From Lysinibacillus xylanilyticus (lineage in GTDB: Bacteria > Bacillota > Bacilli > Bacillales_A > Planococcaceae), in contig NZ_LFXJ01000005.1 in NCBI RefSeq assembly GCF_001183605.1, positions 1 through 64,000 on the forward strand: a stretch of DNA of 64,000 nucleotides, read 5' to 3'. The position numbers were made by a program, and so were the translations under genes. The notes beneath the pieces were generated by a model that saw nothing but the letters and a program-made list of their open reading frames with translations, did no database searches and was not told where the DNA came from. Each line of letters starts with the position of its first letter. Position 1 is the first letter of the stretch. This document shows, piece by piece, positions 17,203-26,728 of this stretch.

Positions 17203-18829
17203 CTTTAACACCCTCCAATACTTTTATCTTTTGTTGTAAGAAATGAATCATATCACTAATATGTTCTGTCTCTGTATAAGGAGAAATTGAAAAGAATTTT
17301 GCAGCAGCGACTGGAATTTGTTGTTTTGTATCGCTAGTGTTGACAGTGCAAACACGTGTTGTATCACCGAAAAATACTTCGTCGCGACCTTCTCCTATAA
17401 TTTCAAATAAAGAAGCGTTAAGGCCATTAATATATTCAAGCTGATCTTGTGTATAGCTACCTGACTGTTCAGATTTCCAATTAAAGCCTTCAGGATACAA
17501 ACGAAAGGCTGTGACTGGTCCAATATTAGACTCATTGACTACTTGTAACATTGGAGTTTTCTCTGCTAACTGCGCACGGAACGCTAAGTTTACACGCACA
17601 TAATTAGCTAATATTTGTTGGTAGCCTTCTTTACCAAACGCCTGTAATGCAGCATAAATAGCAATTGAACTACCCATACGAGAGCACTCTAATGTATAGC
17701 CTGTATGATAAGAACCATAGCCTCGATTGCCAACATAAGGTGTGTCGAAGTCTTCAATATCTAATAATTGTAGATGTTTTCCTTCTTTTATTAAGAATAA
17801 GCTTGTTAAATACGGTGTTTGACCAAGCTTTTGGAAGTCGAAGCAAAGGCTATCTGCAATAGGTAGGTATTGCATACGTTCTTTAATTTGTTCTAGTGCT
17901 TGTAAAACATTAGCCTCTAATTGAAGTGGATTTGCCTTGAAATCATAATCGTTGAAAAATGCGTAAAAACCACCTAAAGCTGAATCAGCGTGAATATGTA
18001 TAGGTTTTAAGGAATGTTTTTGTTCAAGGTCAGTTGTAACTTTTTTGATTGCTTGTACATCATCAATGGCAAATTGATCAGTTGCGCCTGTTGTAGCAAC
18101 TACATACACTGGAATACCACCATTTTCGATAACCTCAGTCATACGCATACGTAAGTCTTCGATATCCATTGAATGATCTTTTCCAGCTTTAATACGAATT
18201 AAATGCTTGCTACCGATGCCGACTGCTTCAATTGATTTTAATAAGCTGTAATGAGCATTTTCTGAAGCGAAGCAATATAAATTATTCGGTACGCCATCTT
18301 CTTTTGCATTTGGGAATTGTTTAGCGATCGCAAGACGAAGCCCACTGAAGACTGCCCCTTGTCCACCCCAAGTTGTGTAACCAAAGCTTTGTGTATAGTC
18401 GTAGCCAACTAACTTCGACATCATTGCAACTACCTTTACCTCACATTCTGCGGCAGCAGGTCCGTATACATCCCATAGATTGTTACCGTTAAGCAGAGCA
18501 TTAGTAAATTGGCCTAATATGCCTGGAATGCTAGCCATTGGCAAAACGTTTGTTACAAAGTTGCGTGTATGGTATGGATGTCCTTGCATTAATTGTGTTA
18601 GATCATTCACAACCTGATCAAGTCCGACACCTGCAGTTGGTACTTCATTTTCTTGCATTAACTCTTTATAGAAATTATCAGAGCGCTCTTTCATTGGTCC
18701 TAGAGTTGTTGTTTTTGGATTTTTTAACTCATCTAATGATGAAACAATTTTCTCTAATAAGGATAAAAAATTCTCTCTTTGTTCGATATTTCCATCTTCA
18801 CTTTGGAATAATTGTTGGATTTTTTTCAT
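17180..18829 (-). CDS. group II PLP-dependent amino-acid decarboxylase
   Basis: 549 residues of the glutamate/aromatic/2,4-diaminobutyrate decarboxylase family. HADSALGG carries the aspartate that pairs with the PLP ring nitrogen, and [15 protein letters not shown] carries the PLP lysine. [13 protein letters not shown] is the N-terminal substrate loop. The substrate (glutamate, aspartate, tyrosine or other) cannot be fixed from these motifs. I use the second ATG (18827-18829) because AAGGA lies eight bases before it. It is the first gene of a two-gene unit with a chemoreceptor and has a perfect inverted repeat 42 bases upstream. Confidence 0.85.
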   Translation of the reverse strand: MKKIQQLFQSEDGNIEQRENFLSLLEKIVSSLDELKNPKTTTLGPMKERSDNFYKELMQENEVPTAGVGLDQVVNDLTQLMQGHPYHTRNFVTNVLPMASIPGILGQFTNALLNGNNLWDVYGPAAAECEVKVVAMMSKLVGYDYTQSFGYTTWGGQGAVFSGLRLAIAKQFPNAKEDGVPNNLYCFASENAHYSLLKSIEAVGIGSKHLIRIKAGKDHSMDIEDLRMRMTEVIENGGIPVYVVATTGATDQFAIDDVQAIKKVTTDLEQKHSLKPIHIHADSALGGFYAFFNDYDFKANPLQLEANVLQALEQIKERMQYLPIADSLCFDFQKLGQTPYLTSLFLIKEGKHLQLLDIEDFDTPYVGNRGYGSYHTGYTLECSRMGSSIAIYAALQAFGKEGYQQILANYVRVNLAFRAQLAEKTPMLQVVNESNIGPVTAFRLYPEGFNWKSEQSGSYTQDQLEYINGLNASLFEIIGEGRDEVFFGDTTRVCTVNTSDTKQQIPVAAAKFFSISPYTETEHISDMIHFLQQKIKVLEGVKVEYSQQV

Positions 18830-18870
18830 TTTCATCGTCCTTTTTAGTTCGTTTTTCCTCTATTTTTGCG

Positions 18871-18898
18871 TTTAGTAAAAATAGGTCGTTTTACTAAA
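18871..18898. promoter_or_regulatory. palindromic operator upstream of the decarboxylase
   Basis: Perfect 10-bp arms TTTAGTAAAA and TTTTACTAAA with an eight-base spacer. On the minus strand a TATAAT at 18912-18917 lies 13 bases upstream, so the palindrome covers the expected transcription start. This is the position of a repressor site. The regulator is not in the window as far as I can tell. Confidence 0.6.
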
Positions 18899-18919
18899 AT
18901 AATGATAACATATTATAAC

Positions 18920-19265
18920 AAAAAATGAATTTATATTTTATAGGATAATTAATTTCAGTCATTTCTAAATAATCTGATTAGGTTAAAATGGAAATATAAG
19001 GGATAGAAATTTAATTGATCGTATTTGTAAATGTTGAATTTAAAGGGTTTTTATTACTTTTTTAAAATAAGTTGTTGTAAAGCTAATGATGGGGAAGTGC
19101 TATGAAGGGATAAGTCTTTTTATTACAAATACTATGTCCAAAATAATTTTAATTTCTAAAGTACGGTGAATATTTATGACTATTAAGGAGGGAAATATAT
19201 AAATAATAATCTGCTTTAAGATAATATTTAATATTGACCGTTAAGTAATATGAATCAGGCTCCAA
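18920..19265. other. AT-rich intergenic DNA
   Basis: No gene, repeat or convincing hairpin is visible between the decarboxylase promoter region and the deacetylase relic. Confidence 0.4.
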
Positions 19266-19268
19266 ATC

Positions 19269-19476
19269 TCATGTAATTGTATCGCGATATTTTTCATAAC
19301 TAATTAGTTTTTTACCATATAGCGGTCGGACGGGTGGAGTTTCTGTATAGCTTATATTTCTATTTAGCATATCGGTATCTTGATTTCTTTTTTGTAAAAG
19401 TAGTGTCTTTAAACACCATTCGCTTATGTAAATAAGAATGATTTCCAATTTGGTGACCTGTTTGACAATTTTTTGT
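19269..19476 (-). pseudogene. NodB-type polysaccharide deacetylase relic
   Basis: On the minus strand one frame reads TGHQIGNHSYLHKRMVFKD, the metal-site H-x-x-x-H region of polysaccharide deacetylases. A shifted frame then continues TPPVRPLYGKKLI, close to the usual RPPYGKK motif. At least one frameshift separates the halves, and both the N-terminal TFDDGP motif and the C-terminus are missing. The gene is a fragment, not functional. Confidence 0.65.
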
Positions 19477-19537
19477 AGCACCTTACGATACCGATAATTT
19501 TTTCAAAGATAAACCATACTAATACGGAGGTGAAAAA

Positions 19538-20728
19538 ATGTATAAATTGCTATCGCATAATGATTTAGATGGTATAGGTTGCGGGATATTAGCTAAGCTA
19601 GCTTTTCAAGAACAAGTGAAGGTAAAGTACAATTCAATCTCGTCGCTAGATCGCGAAATTGAGTATTTTTTAGAAAATAACGAACGAGACACATTTTTAT
19701 TTATTACCGACTTATCTCCAAACGAAGAAAATGAAAAGAGATTAAATGATTATTATATCGCAACTGGCAATGTTCAACTGCTTGATCATCATAAAACGGC
19801 TTTTTATTTGAACGAATATGAATGGGGTAAAGTATTAACAGAAGATGAAAATGGCTATTTAACATCAGCAACGTCTTTGTTTTATCAGTATCTTGTGACG
19901 CATGGATTTTTAGAACAAACGAATGCCATCACAGAATTTGTAGAGTTAGTGAGACAGTACGATACGTGGGAATGGGAAAAGAATGATAATCAGCAAGCAC
20001 GTCGACTAAATACTCTATTTTTTTTAGTGTCAATCGAGGAATTTGAAGAAAAAATGCTTGAACGTTTAAAAACAAACGAACATTTTTACTTTGATGAATT
20101 TGAAAAGAAAATTTTGACTATGGAAGAAGAGAAAATAGAACGGTATATCCGCCGGAAAAAAAGAGAACTAGTGCAAACAGCGATAGGGGAATACTTTACA
20201 GGTGTGGTTTATGCAGAATCTTATCATTCAGAGCTTGGTAATGAATTAGGAAAAGAAAATGTACACCTTGATTTTATAGCTATATTAAATATGGGTGGCA
20301 AAAGAATTTCCTTCCGTACGATTCATGATCACATAGATGTTTCGGCAATTGCATCAGAATTCGGAGGGGGAGGGCATCAAAAAGCAGCTGGTTGCTCTTT
20401 AACAGATGAAGCGTATGAGCAGTATGTGGTTCAAATATTTCATATAGCCCCATTACCAGAGGATGCGAAACGAAATCGCTATAATTTAAGGTTTTCTTCT
20501 TTTGGGACAATGTATAAAAACCTTAAGGGAGAATTTTTCCTCCTATATTCAAAAAGTGATTTTGATTGGGTAATTGAAAAAAATAAACTTCCATTAGATC
20601 AAATCTTTACAAGTTTTTATGAAGCGGAATGGTTTTTAAAAAGAAATTATCAAGCATGGTTAGTTAAAGATGAGTTATTTGTAGACTATTTAATGGAAGA
20701 GGCCAAAAAGGTTCGTCATCGAGAGTAA
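19538..20728 (+). CDS. nrnB: DHH-family oligoribonuclease / cyclic-nucleotide phosphodiesterase
   Basis: 396 residues of the DHH/DHHA1 family, most like Bacillus NrnB (YngD). Metal-binding motifs are SHNDLDGIGCG at the N-terminus, FITDLSPN, LLDHHKT (the DHH motif), and GGGGHQKAAGC near residue 280 in the DHHA1 domain, which binds the nucleotide. NrnB degrades short RNA from the 3' end and can hydrolyse pAp-like molecules. An ATG preceded by GGAGG at a good distance gives the expected full length. The gene is monocistronic. Confidence 0.85.
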   Translation: MYKLLSHNDLDGIGCGILAKLAFQEQVKVKYNSISSLDREIEYFLENNERDTFLFITDLSPNEENEKRLNDYYIATGNVQLLDHHKTAFYLNEYEWGKVLTEDENGYLTSATSLFYQYLVTHGFLEQTNAITEFVELVRQYDTWEWEKNDNQQARRLNTLFFLVSIEEFEEKMLERLKTNEHFYFDEFEKKILTMEEEKIERYIRRKKRELVQTAIGEYFTGVVYAESYHSELGNELGKENVHLDFIAILNMGGKRISFRTIHDHIDVSAIASEFGGGGHQKAAGCSLTDEAYEQYVVQIFHIAPLPEDAKRNRYNLRFSSFGTMYKNLKGEFFLLYSKSDFDWVIEKNKLPLDQIFTSFYEAEWFLKRNYQAWLVKDELFVDYLMEEAKKVRHRE

Positions 20729-20824
20729 GGGGATATAATTATCTCTCTGAGAGTGTAGAGAAATTAAACAGCCAGGGGGATTTTTTGAATGTTGTGGTGT
20801 TATAAATAAAGGGTAAATTTAGTT

Positions 20825-20966
20825 TCAGATTTACTAAGGGCATGTGTTGAGCCGCTTTCTTCACTACCATAGTTGTTGCCGCTACGCTTTCGCTCAAAAA
20901 AACAACCTGCCACCCCGACGCCCACTGGAAAGCGCACATTCGGAACGGAAATCTCCCTCATTTTGC
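20825..20966 (+). repeat. mixed repeat fragment (family 1 unit in a second family)
   Basis: Contains one REP-like unit, TTGCCGCTACGCTTTCGC, and then the tail of another dispersed family: GACGCCCACTGGAAAGC followed by CGGAACGGAAATC. The same tail closes the larger compound repeat at about 56790-56815. The remaining bases up to 21110 hold nothing recognisable. Confidence 0.6.
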
Positions 20967-21124
20967 AGAAGAGCCATAAAATAAAGGAATAAAAATTATT
21001 CCTTTAGATACATAGTGAAATCAGCCAAACCTTGACATCGTTAGAGGTTATATAATGTACAACTAAAAACTACAATAAATAAAAAGCATTTGTCTAGATA
21101 TTTTCTTAAAATGAGGTGTACATG

Positions 21125-21967
21125 ATGTCCAATGATATGCTTTTTGTCGAGAGTCAACCTAAGGAAAATCGATGGCAGAAAATATGGTTTATTGTAGTAT
21201 TGCTTTTATTGATAGTTACTTGTGTAATTGTTTATTATTTTTTGTTTAAGGAGGATTTGAATTTTGAAGACTACAAAACAGTTGTCGATATAACTACTGA
21301 AAATGGGCTTGGACGTTTAACGTTAAATGAAATAATAATTGATGATAACCAAATACTATTGAATGCTACCTTTAAGCCAGTAAAAGACTTGAATTTCGAC
21401 CACCAAATCTTTTTCTTTCCACAGGTTTTTGTGAATGGAAAAGAATTCACGGTTAGAAATGGAGGACAGACAATCCAACAATCTGATAAATCCTATACAA
21501 TCTATAGTAGTGTGAAATTAAGTGAACTTCCAGAGGATAAAATATTAAACTTAGATATTCGTTATAACGACTGGAACGGGGAAAAAAAGATTGACGAGCC
21601 GTGGGAATTTCAAGTGGAGGCTTCACAAGAGCGCCTACAAGAAGATAAAAAGGTCTTTCCTGTTGAGAAAAAAGTAAAGCTGTTAGATGGGCAAGAAATA
21701 ACAATAGAGAAGGTTGTTTCTACACCGATATCAACAACGATATACTTTCTCTCCGAGAATAGTTTATTAAATAAAGCATTACATTTTAAAATCCAATCAG
21801 CAACAGGGGAATCTTGGCCATTTAACGTAGCATATCCCTTAAATGAAGAGTATACGAAGTGGGGTGTCCGCATCGATGCATTATATTTAACGGGGAAGAG
21901 CTATGAACTAATTCCGATAGCTGCAAATGGAAGTGAGCTTGGTTCTGCTATCAAAATTGGAGATTAA
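21125..21967 (+). CDS. membrane-anchored extracytoplasmic protein, DUF5643-like
   Basis: 280 residues. A cytosolic N-terminus of about 17 residues is followed by a membrane segment at about 18-38 (WFIVVLLLLIVTCVIVYYFL), then a long extracellular beta-rich region made of two similar halves. The second half (about 170-280) resembles the immunoglobulin-like C-terminal domains of DUF4179/DUF5643 proteins, which often sit in anti-sigma factors. No sigma-factor gene is adjacent. GAGGTG lies six bases before the chosen ATG; another ATG immediately precedes it. Confidence 0.6.
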   Translation: MSNDMLFVESQPKENRWQKIWFIVVLLLLIVTCVIVYYFLFKEDLNFEDYKTVVDITTENGLGRLTLNEIIIDDNQILLNATFKPVKDLNFDHQIFFFPQVFVNGKEFTVRNGGQTIQQSDKSYTIYSSVKLSELPEDKILNLDIRYNDWNGEKKIDEPWEFQVEASQERLQEDKKVFPVEKKVKLLDGQEITIEKVVSTPISTTIYFLSENSLLNKALHFKIQSATGESWPFNVAYPLNEEYTKWGVRIDALYLTGKSYELIPIAANGSELGSAIKIGD

Positions 21968-22067
21968 GAACGAAACCTGTTACAGTAGCTATTTTAAACT
22001 TTACAATATCTTAAACCAAAAGGATCATTGCTCCTTGTACTATGAATATAGATGACATGGAAAGTAG

Positions 22068-23237
22068 TTGAAGATATTGCGAAGGTTATGGGGAATTTTT
22101 TTAGTTTCGCTTAAATTAGGTTGTACATCCTTTGGAGGTCCCACTGCACATTTAGGGTATTTTCAAAATGAATATGTTCAGAAGCGTAAATGGTTATCTG
22201 ATAATGACTTCAGTCAGCTTGTTGCACTCAGTCAATTTTTACCTGGTCCAGCATCGAGCCAGGTAGGGATGGGTATTGGCTTATTAAGAGGTGGTCTATT
22301 CGGGAGTATTGTGTCGTTTCTTGGTTTTACATTACCATCAGTTTTGCTGCTAATGGCATTTGCGTATTTTTCAGCACATATAGGGATTGATGTGGGTTGG
22401 ATTCATGGCTTAAAATTAGTGGCTGTTGCGATTGTTGCACAAGCAATTTTTGAAATGTCGAAAAAATTAATTCCCGGTATTCTCCATTTTTTAATCGCTT
22501 TGTTGGCACTTGTAGTAGTGCTTTTATGGGTTCATCCACTTGCCCAAGTAACTACTATTATTGTTTCTTCTTTTATAGGCTATTATTTTTTTAAGGAAAT
22601 TAATCAAAGAGATGACTCGAAAGAAACGGTTGTACCTATTTCAAAAAAGACGGGTATATGTTTTTTAACGCTGTTTATGATACTTCTTGTTGGTTTACCA
22701 ATTGTTAGCTCGCTAATTCAATATGAGTGGTTTTCAATCGTTGAAAAGTTTTATCTATCAGGCGCTTTAGTGTTTGGTGGAGGTCATGTCGTATTGCCTT
22801 TATTAGAGGCACAGTTTGTCCAAAGTGGATTAATGAGTTCTTCAGAATTTTTAGCAGGTTACGGAATGACGCAGGCAGTCCCTGGTCCATTATTTACGTT
22901 TGCTTCCTACATAGGTATGGTCATTGCTGGGGTACCTGGAGCCATTATCGCTACGATAGCCATTTTTTTACCGGCATTTTTGCTAGTAGTAGGGGCAATG
23001 CCTTTTTGGCTAGCTCTTAATCGTTTCGCTGGATTAAGAGGGGCGATGGCTGGTGCAAATGCAGCAGTTGTAGGAATATTAGCTGCAGCTTTTATTCATC
23101 CGATTGTTACACAGACAATTCAAAATGGTCTAGACATAGTAATTGGGGCCGTTTTTTTATGGTGCTTGATACGTTGGAAAGTTCAACCTTATTTGCTTGT
23201 ACTAATTGGCGGTTGTGTAGGAACTGTATGTTATTAA
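22068..23237 (+). CDS. chrA: chromate transporter (CHR) family protein, two-domain
   Basis: 389 residues with about ten membrane segments arranged as two homologous halves. Each half carries family motifs: LGCTSFGGPTAHLGYFQNE and LSQFLPGPASSQVGMGIG in the first, GALVFGGGHVVLPLLE and TQAVPGPLFTFASYIG in the second. These proteins export chromate in some bacteria, but many members have no proven substrate. The start is a TTG with a weak GGAAAG upstream. The gene stands alone and ends in a strong terminator. Confidence 0.85.
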   Translation: MKILRRLWGIFLVSLKLGCTSFGGPTAHLGYFQNEYVQKRKWLSDNDFSQLVALSQFLPGPASSQVGMGIGLLRGGLFGSIVSFLGFTLPSVLLLMAFAYFSAHIGIDVGWIHGLKLVAVAIVAQAIFEMSKKLIPGILHFLIALLALVVVLLWVHPLAQVTTIIVSSFIGYYFFKEINQRDDSKETVVPISKKTGICFLTLFMILLVGLPIVSSLIQYEWFSIVEKFYLSGALVFGGGHVVLPLLEAQFVQSGLMSSSEFLAGYGMTQAVPGPLFTFASYIGMVIAGVPGAIIATIAIFLPAFLLVVGAMPFWLALNRFAGLRGAMAGANAAVVGILAAAFIHPIVTQTIQNGLDIVIGAVFLWCLIRWKVQPYLLVLIGGCVGTVCY

Positions 23238-23246
23238 GGACACATA

Positions 23247-23287
23247 AAAAATCAAAACCATTATTGCTTTGGTTTTGATTTTTTTGT
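23247..23287 (+). terminator. terminator of chrA
   Basis: Arms AATCAAAACCA and TGGTTTTGATT followed by a T run, directly after the stop codon. Confidence 0.9.
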
Positions 23288-23303
23288 GAAAGGAATTGAA
23301 TAC

Positions 23304-23465
23304 TTAGATAAACTCTTCTTTTTGAATGGCTAGTTTCTTCATATGATACTGCAGAGATTGGCGAGAAATATTTAATTGTTTAGCAGCGGCTGAAATATTT
23401 CCTCCACACAGCGTTAAAATCTTGCGGATGTATTGCTCCTCATTTGTATGCTTCTCAAGCAATTT
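23304..23465 (-). pseudogene. C-terminal relic of a sigma-54-dependent activator
   Basis: The minus-strand frame ends with NEEQYIRKILTLCGGNISAAAKQLNISRQ, a Fis-type helix-turn-helix with the NISAAAKQLNISRQSLQYHM pattern of RocR/PrdR-like activators. The AAA+ and sensor domains that should precede it are absent; upstream DNA is unrelated. It is therefore a fragment. A frameshifted sigma-54 gene lies only 300 bases away. Confidence 0.6.
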
Positions 23466-23629
23466 TTTTAGAAAAAGCAGAGCATCAATTAGCCCCGACA
23501 ACACGAAAATTTTTAGAAATAGTACGTTCATTCTGCCCACCATTAGAAGGTGATAAGGCCATTGGTGAAGAGACCGAAGCTCTTGCTCATTATTTATTAA
23601 GTAGTAATGATATTTTAAGCATTGAATAA
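23466..23629 (+). pseudogene. possible LysR-type regulator C-terminal fragment
   Basis: The plus-strand frame reads LEKAEHQLAPTTRKFLEIVR and continues to a stop at 23627-23629. The piece HQLAPTTRKFLE resembles the last helix of LysR-type regulators. There is no upstream coding body or start signal, so if real it is only a remnant. The resemblance is weak. Confidence 0.3.
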
Positions 23630-23658
23630 GACAAAATCTGGGTTATCCCTAATAAGAA

Positions 23659-23696
23659 AAAGTATGCTTGAAGGTGTCTTCTAGCATACTTTTTTG
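23659..23696. terminator. terminator between relics and sigma-54 gene
   Basis: Arms AGTATGCT and AGCATACT followed by T5 on the plus strand. Confidence 0.75.
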
Positions 23697-23775
23697 TTAC
23701 CAAGATAATAGTCACGAAGCTTGTTATTCTCGCAAATGGAAGTATTGCCGAAATCCCGTAATATAGAAATCGTTT

Positions 23776-25042
23776 TCATAATTCCTTACGTTTGCTTGCT
23801 GCTGGTATTCCTAACTCTTCTCGATACTTGCTAATAGTACGTCTAGCCAAATGGATTTGAAACGAGCTGGCTAAGCTTTCAGCAATCTTTTGATCGGATA
23901 AAGGCTTTTGTTTATTTTCAAAGGTGATTATTTTTTTAATCGTTTCTAAGATAGAAGTTTGAGAATGCTCTTTTTGAGTGCTTTCAATTTTAGAAGAAAA
24001 TAGATCCTTCCATAAATATGTTCCAACAGGTGTTAGTATTATTTTATTCCGAATTGCTCGACTTACTGTTGACTCGTGCATCTCGATTTGTGTTGCGACA
24101 TCTCTTAGAGATAAAGGTTTTAAATAAGATAGCCCGTGATAGAAAAATTGTTGTTGATGCTGTAGGACAACTGACATGATACGAATAATTGTTTGACGGC
24201 GTCGCTGTAAACTATGGACGAGCCATTCATAATGCTTATATTGCTGTTTTACATATGTTTGTTCGACTATGGGGAGTAAAGATGCTGCATTTTTATAGCT
24301 ATTCTGAAGCTGAATAGTTGGCAGTGAGCGATCATTTAAACTGAATTGTAATGTGCCATCTTCGATCACAACAACAATATCTGGTGTGACATATTCGATA
24401 TTATCTACTGAGTTCAAAGCGCAAGGTATCGGTGTTAGTTGCTGTAGCCGATTAATAAGTGCTAATAACTGTTCCTTAGAAAGTTTAAGAGATTTCTTCA
24501 ATTCAGGAAATTTACGTTCAGCTAGTAGGAACAGCCCTTTTTGAATAAGTTGCTGTAAATCATAATCATTCTCTTCGATTTGTAGCAAAAGACATTCTTG
24601 CAGATTACGTGCGCCAATTCCCGGCGGCCCGATTTGTTGTAAAAGCTGAATACCATAATAATGTTGCTTATCTGCAACATTAGAAAGGTGTGCTGGAGAA
24701 TAGCCCTTGTTATCTAGCTGCAATAAGAAACTGTACAATCTGTAAATCATTTCCTGTGAAAGTGAGTGTAGCTAGTTGCAACAATTCCTCTCGGTAGTTT
24801 GGTTCTGCAATTTTTGTATATAAATCATTCTCAGTTGATCGAACGTGAGAATGTGAATCTCCAAAAATACGTTCTTGAAATGATGGTGGTTGAAGTTCTA
24901 TTAACGGATTCTCTAATTGTTGATCATAAAGAAATTGCTCGAGTTCAAGTGTTGAATATTGTAGTAATTCAATAGATTGCTGTAATTGAGGTGTCATCAT
25001 CATTTTTTGCTGCTGTTGTTGCTTTAAAAACATGTCCATCAT
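23776..25042 (-). pseudogene. sigL: RNA polymerase sigma-54 factor, frameshifted
   Basis: Two overlapping minus-strand frames together encode a complete sigma-54. The first (25042 to 24710) has the glutamine-rich activator-interacting N-terminus, MMTPQLQQSIELLQYST and LENPL. The second, read from about 24720 to 23776, has the core-binding region, the DNA-binding LSLRDVATQIEMHESTVSRA and the RpoN box ARRTISKYREELGIP. They are joined by one extra base near 24724: before it the frame reads QIVQFL and ends at a premature stop, after it LQLDNKG. If the base is real the factor is inactive; a sequencing error would explain it equally well. Both halves are otherwise intact. Confidence 0.85.
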
Positions 25043-25189
25043 GATTCCTCCGTTTTTTGCTTTTTATAAGCATATCATAAAAATGATAGAATTTTCAGAC
25101 TGTTAATAAAAGTAAACAGTGCTAAAGATTAAAACTAAAATCTATTCTGGATTAAAAAAAGTTGGTTTGTATGAAAGTATATGAAGTAG

Positions 25190-25355
25190 GGGGAGGCTAG
25201 AGCCCGCCCAGTAACTTTGCTTTCGTCGAAGGGCAAAAGATTATTCCTGCTGAAATAGCGTGAGAACTGTGACTACACAGGAGCAAAGTATGAGCGGCGA
25301 GGAGTCCCGGGCCACACCCACGGAAAGTATCCTCTTAGAGTGGAATGTGCAGTCT
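25190..25355. repeat. third dispersed repeat type
   Basis: A GC-richer block with ATTCCTGCTGAAATAGCGTG, CACAGGAGCAAAGTATGAGC, GGCGAGGAGTCC and CACGGAAAG. The order TCCTG...AGCGTGA...CAGGAGC...GAGGAG...CGGAAAG is that of a dispersed repeat I remember from Bacillus and Lysinibacillus genomes. It lies between sigL and hemW; the rest of this 450-base gap shows nothing. Confidence 0.5.
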
Positions 25356-25493
25356 AGTACATAATTTGTGGAAAATTGCTAATACTATATTGTTTTGATT
25401 TAGTTATTTTACTAGTTGGATTCATGGCGTTCCCTGCCTCGATTGTTTATAATGAGGAAATGGAAAAAGACTAACGAGAAAGAAGGGATAGCT

Positions 25494-26639
25494 ATGGCAC
25501 GAGGTGTTTACATTCATATTCCTTTTTGTCATCAAATTTGCAACTATTGCGATTTCAATAAATTTTATTTTAAAAACCAACCAGTGGATGAATATATAGA
25601 AATGCTTGGCAAGGAGATGGAGCTTGCTACAAAAAAATATCCCGAGAGTTTTAAGCAAATCGAAACGGTATTTCTTGGTGGTGGTACACCAACAGCATTA
25701 TCTCCTCAACAAATAGCAAGACTTCTTGAGCTTATTCGTACGTATATTTCAATGGACTGTGTGACAGAATTTACATCAGAGGCAAATCCGGACGAGCTAT
25801 CAGAAGCAAAATTACATGCATTATTTGATGGTGGTGTAAATCGCTTAAGTATGGGTGTTCAATCCTTTGATCAAGAGTTGTTAAAGAAAATTGGTCGTAC
25901 TCATAGCAACAATCATGTTTATGAAACAGTTACTTTGGCGAAAAAGGTAGGCTTCAGAAATATTAGTTTGGATTTAATGTACGGTTTGCCGGGTCAGTCG
26001 ATGGCACAATGGAAGGACACCTTAGAAAAAGCGTTCGCTCTTGATATACCACATTATTCTGCATATTCACTAATAGTGGAGCCAAAAACTATTTTTTATA
26101 ATCAATACACAAAAGGTAAGCTCCATTTACCAACTGAAGATCTTGAAGCGGATATGTATGATGTGCTAATGAACCAGATGGAGGCGCATGGACTTCAACA
26201 ATACGAAATTAGCAACTTTGCTCAATCTGGCTTCAGTTCTAAACATAATAAAATATACTGGGAAAACGATGAATATGCAGGCTTTGGTGCTGGTGCTCAT
26301 GGGTATTTAGCTGGTGTGCGTTATTCAAATCATGGACCATTGAAAAAGTATATGGATTTAGTAAATGCAGGGGAACTACCAATTGTATATGAAAATATTG
26401 TAACTGAGAATGAGAAACGCGAAGAGCAAATGTTTTTAGGTTTGCGTAAAACAGAAGGAATTACACACTCTATATATGAAGAAAAATTTAAAGAATCAAT
26501 GCATAGGGATTATTCACATGTCATTGAAAAGTTAGTGTCAGAAGGTCTTTTGGAACATGATCCTATAGGAATTCGTCTTACGCGAAAAGGTCGCTTTGTA
26601 GGTAATGAAGTATTTCAACAATTTTTACTAGAAGATTGA
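25494..26639 (+). CDS. hemW: radical SAM heme chaperone HemW
   Basis: 381 residues. The radical-SAM cluster motif is C12-x3-C16-x2-C19 in IPFCHQICNYCDFNKF, with the GGGTPTALS and SMGVQSFDQ motifs that follow in the HemN/HemW family. The CNYCDFNKF form marks HemW, a heme-binding insertion chaperone rather than true coproporphyrinogen oxidase. The start is the ATG at 25494 with AGAAGGG upstream; an in-frame start at 25416 would add an unlikely basic extension. As in Bacillus it precedes hrcA, but the usual upstream lepA is absent and sigL lies there instead. Confidence 0.9.
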   Translation: MARGVYIHIPFCHQICNYCDFNKFYFKNQPVDEYIEMLGKEMELATKKYPESFKQIETVFLGGGTPTALSPQQIARLLELIRTYISMDCVTEFTSEANPDELSEAKLHALFDGGVNRLSMGVQSFDQELLKKIGRTHSNNHVYETVTLAKKVGFRNISLDLMYGLPGQSMAQWKDTLEKAFALDIPHYSAYSLIVEPKTIFYNQYTKGKLHLPTEDLEADMYDVLMNQMEAHGLQQYEISNFAQSGFSSKHNKIYWENDEYAGFGAGAHGYLAGVRYSNHGPLKKYMDLVNAGELPIVYENIVTENEKREEQMFLGLRKTEGITHSIYEEKFKESMHRDYSHVIEKLVSEGLLEHDPIGIRLTRKGRFVGNEVFQQFLLED

Positions 26640-26648
26640 GCGATATCG

Positions 26649-26677
26649 TTGACATAAAATGTAGGATTTGATAACTT
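26649..26677 (+). promoter_or_regulatory. sigma-A promoter of the hrcA-dnaK operon
   Basis: TTGACA at 26649-26654 and TAACTT at 26672-26677 with a 17-base spacer. The perfect -35 box and the CIRCE element just downstream make this the main heat-shock promoter. Confidence 0.75.
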
Positions 26678-26687
26678 AATAATAGTA

Positions 26688-26714
26688 TTAGCACTCCTCT
26701 TAGTTGAGTGCTAA
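26688..26714. promoter_or_regulatory. CIRCE operator (HrcA-binding site)
   Basis: TTAGCACTC and GAGTGCTAA, both perfect, separated by nine bases. HrcA binds here and represses the whole operon at normal temperature. Confidence 0.98.
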
Positions 26715-26728
26715 CAGAGGTGATGATC

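Noticed and set aside
24710..24750. Programmed frameshift in sigma-54
   Set aside because: There is no slippery heptamer at the junction, and sigma-54 is not known to be made this way. A mutation or sequencing error is simpler.
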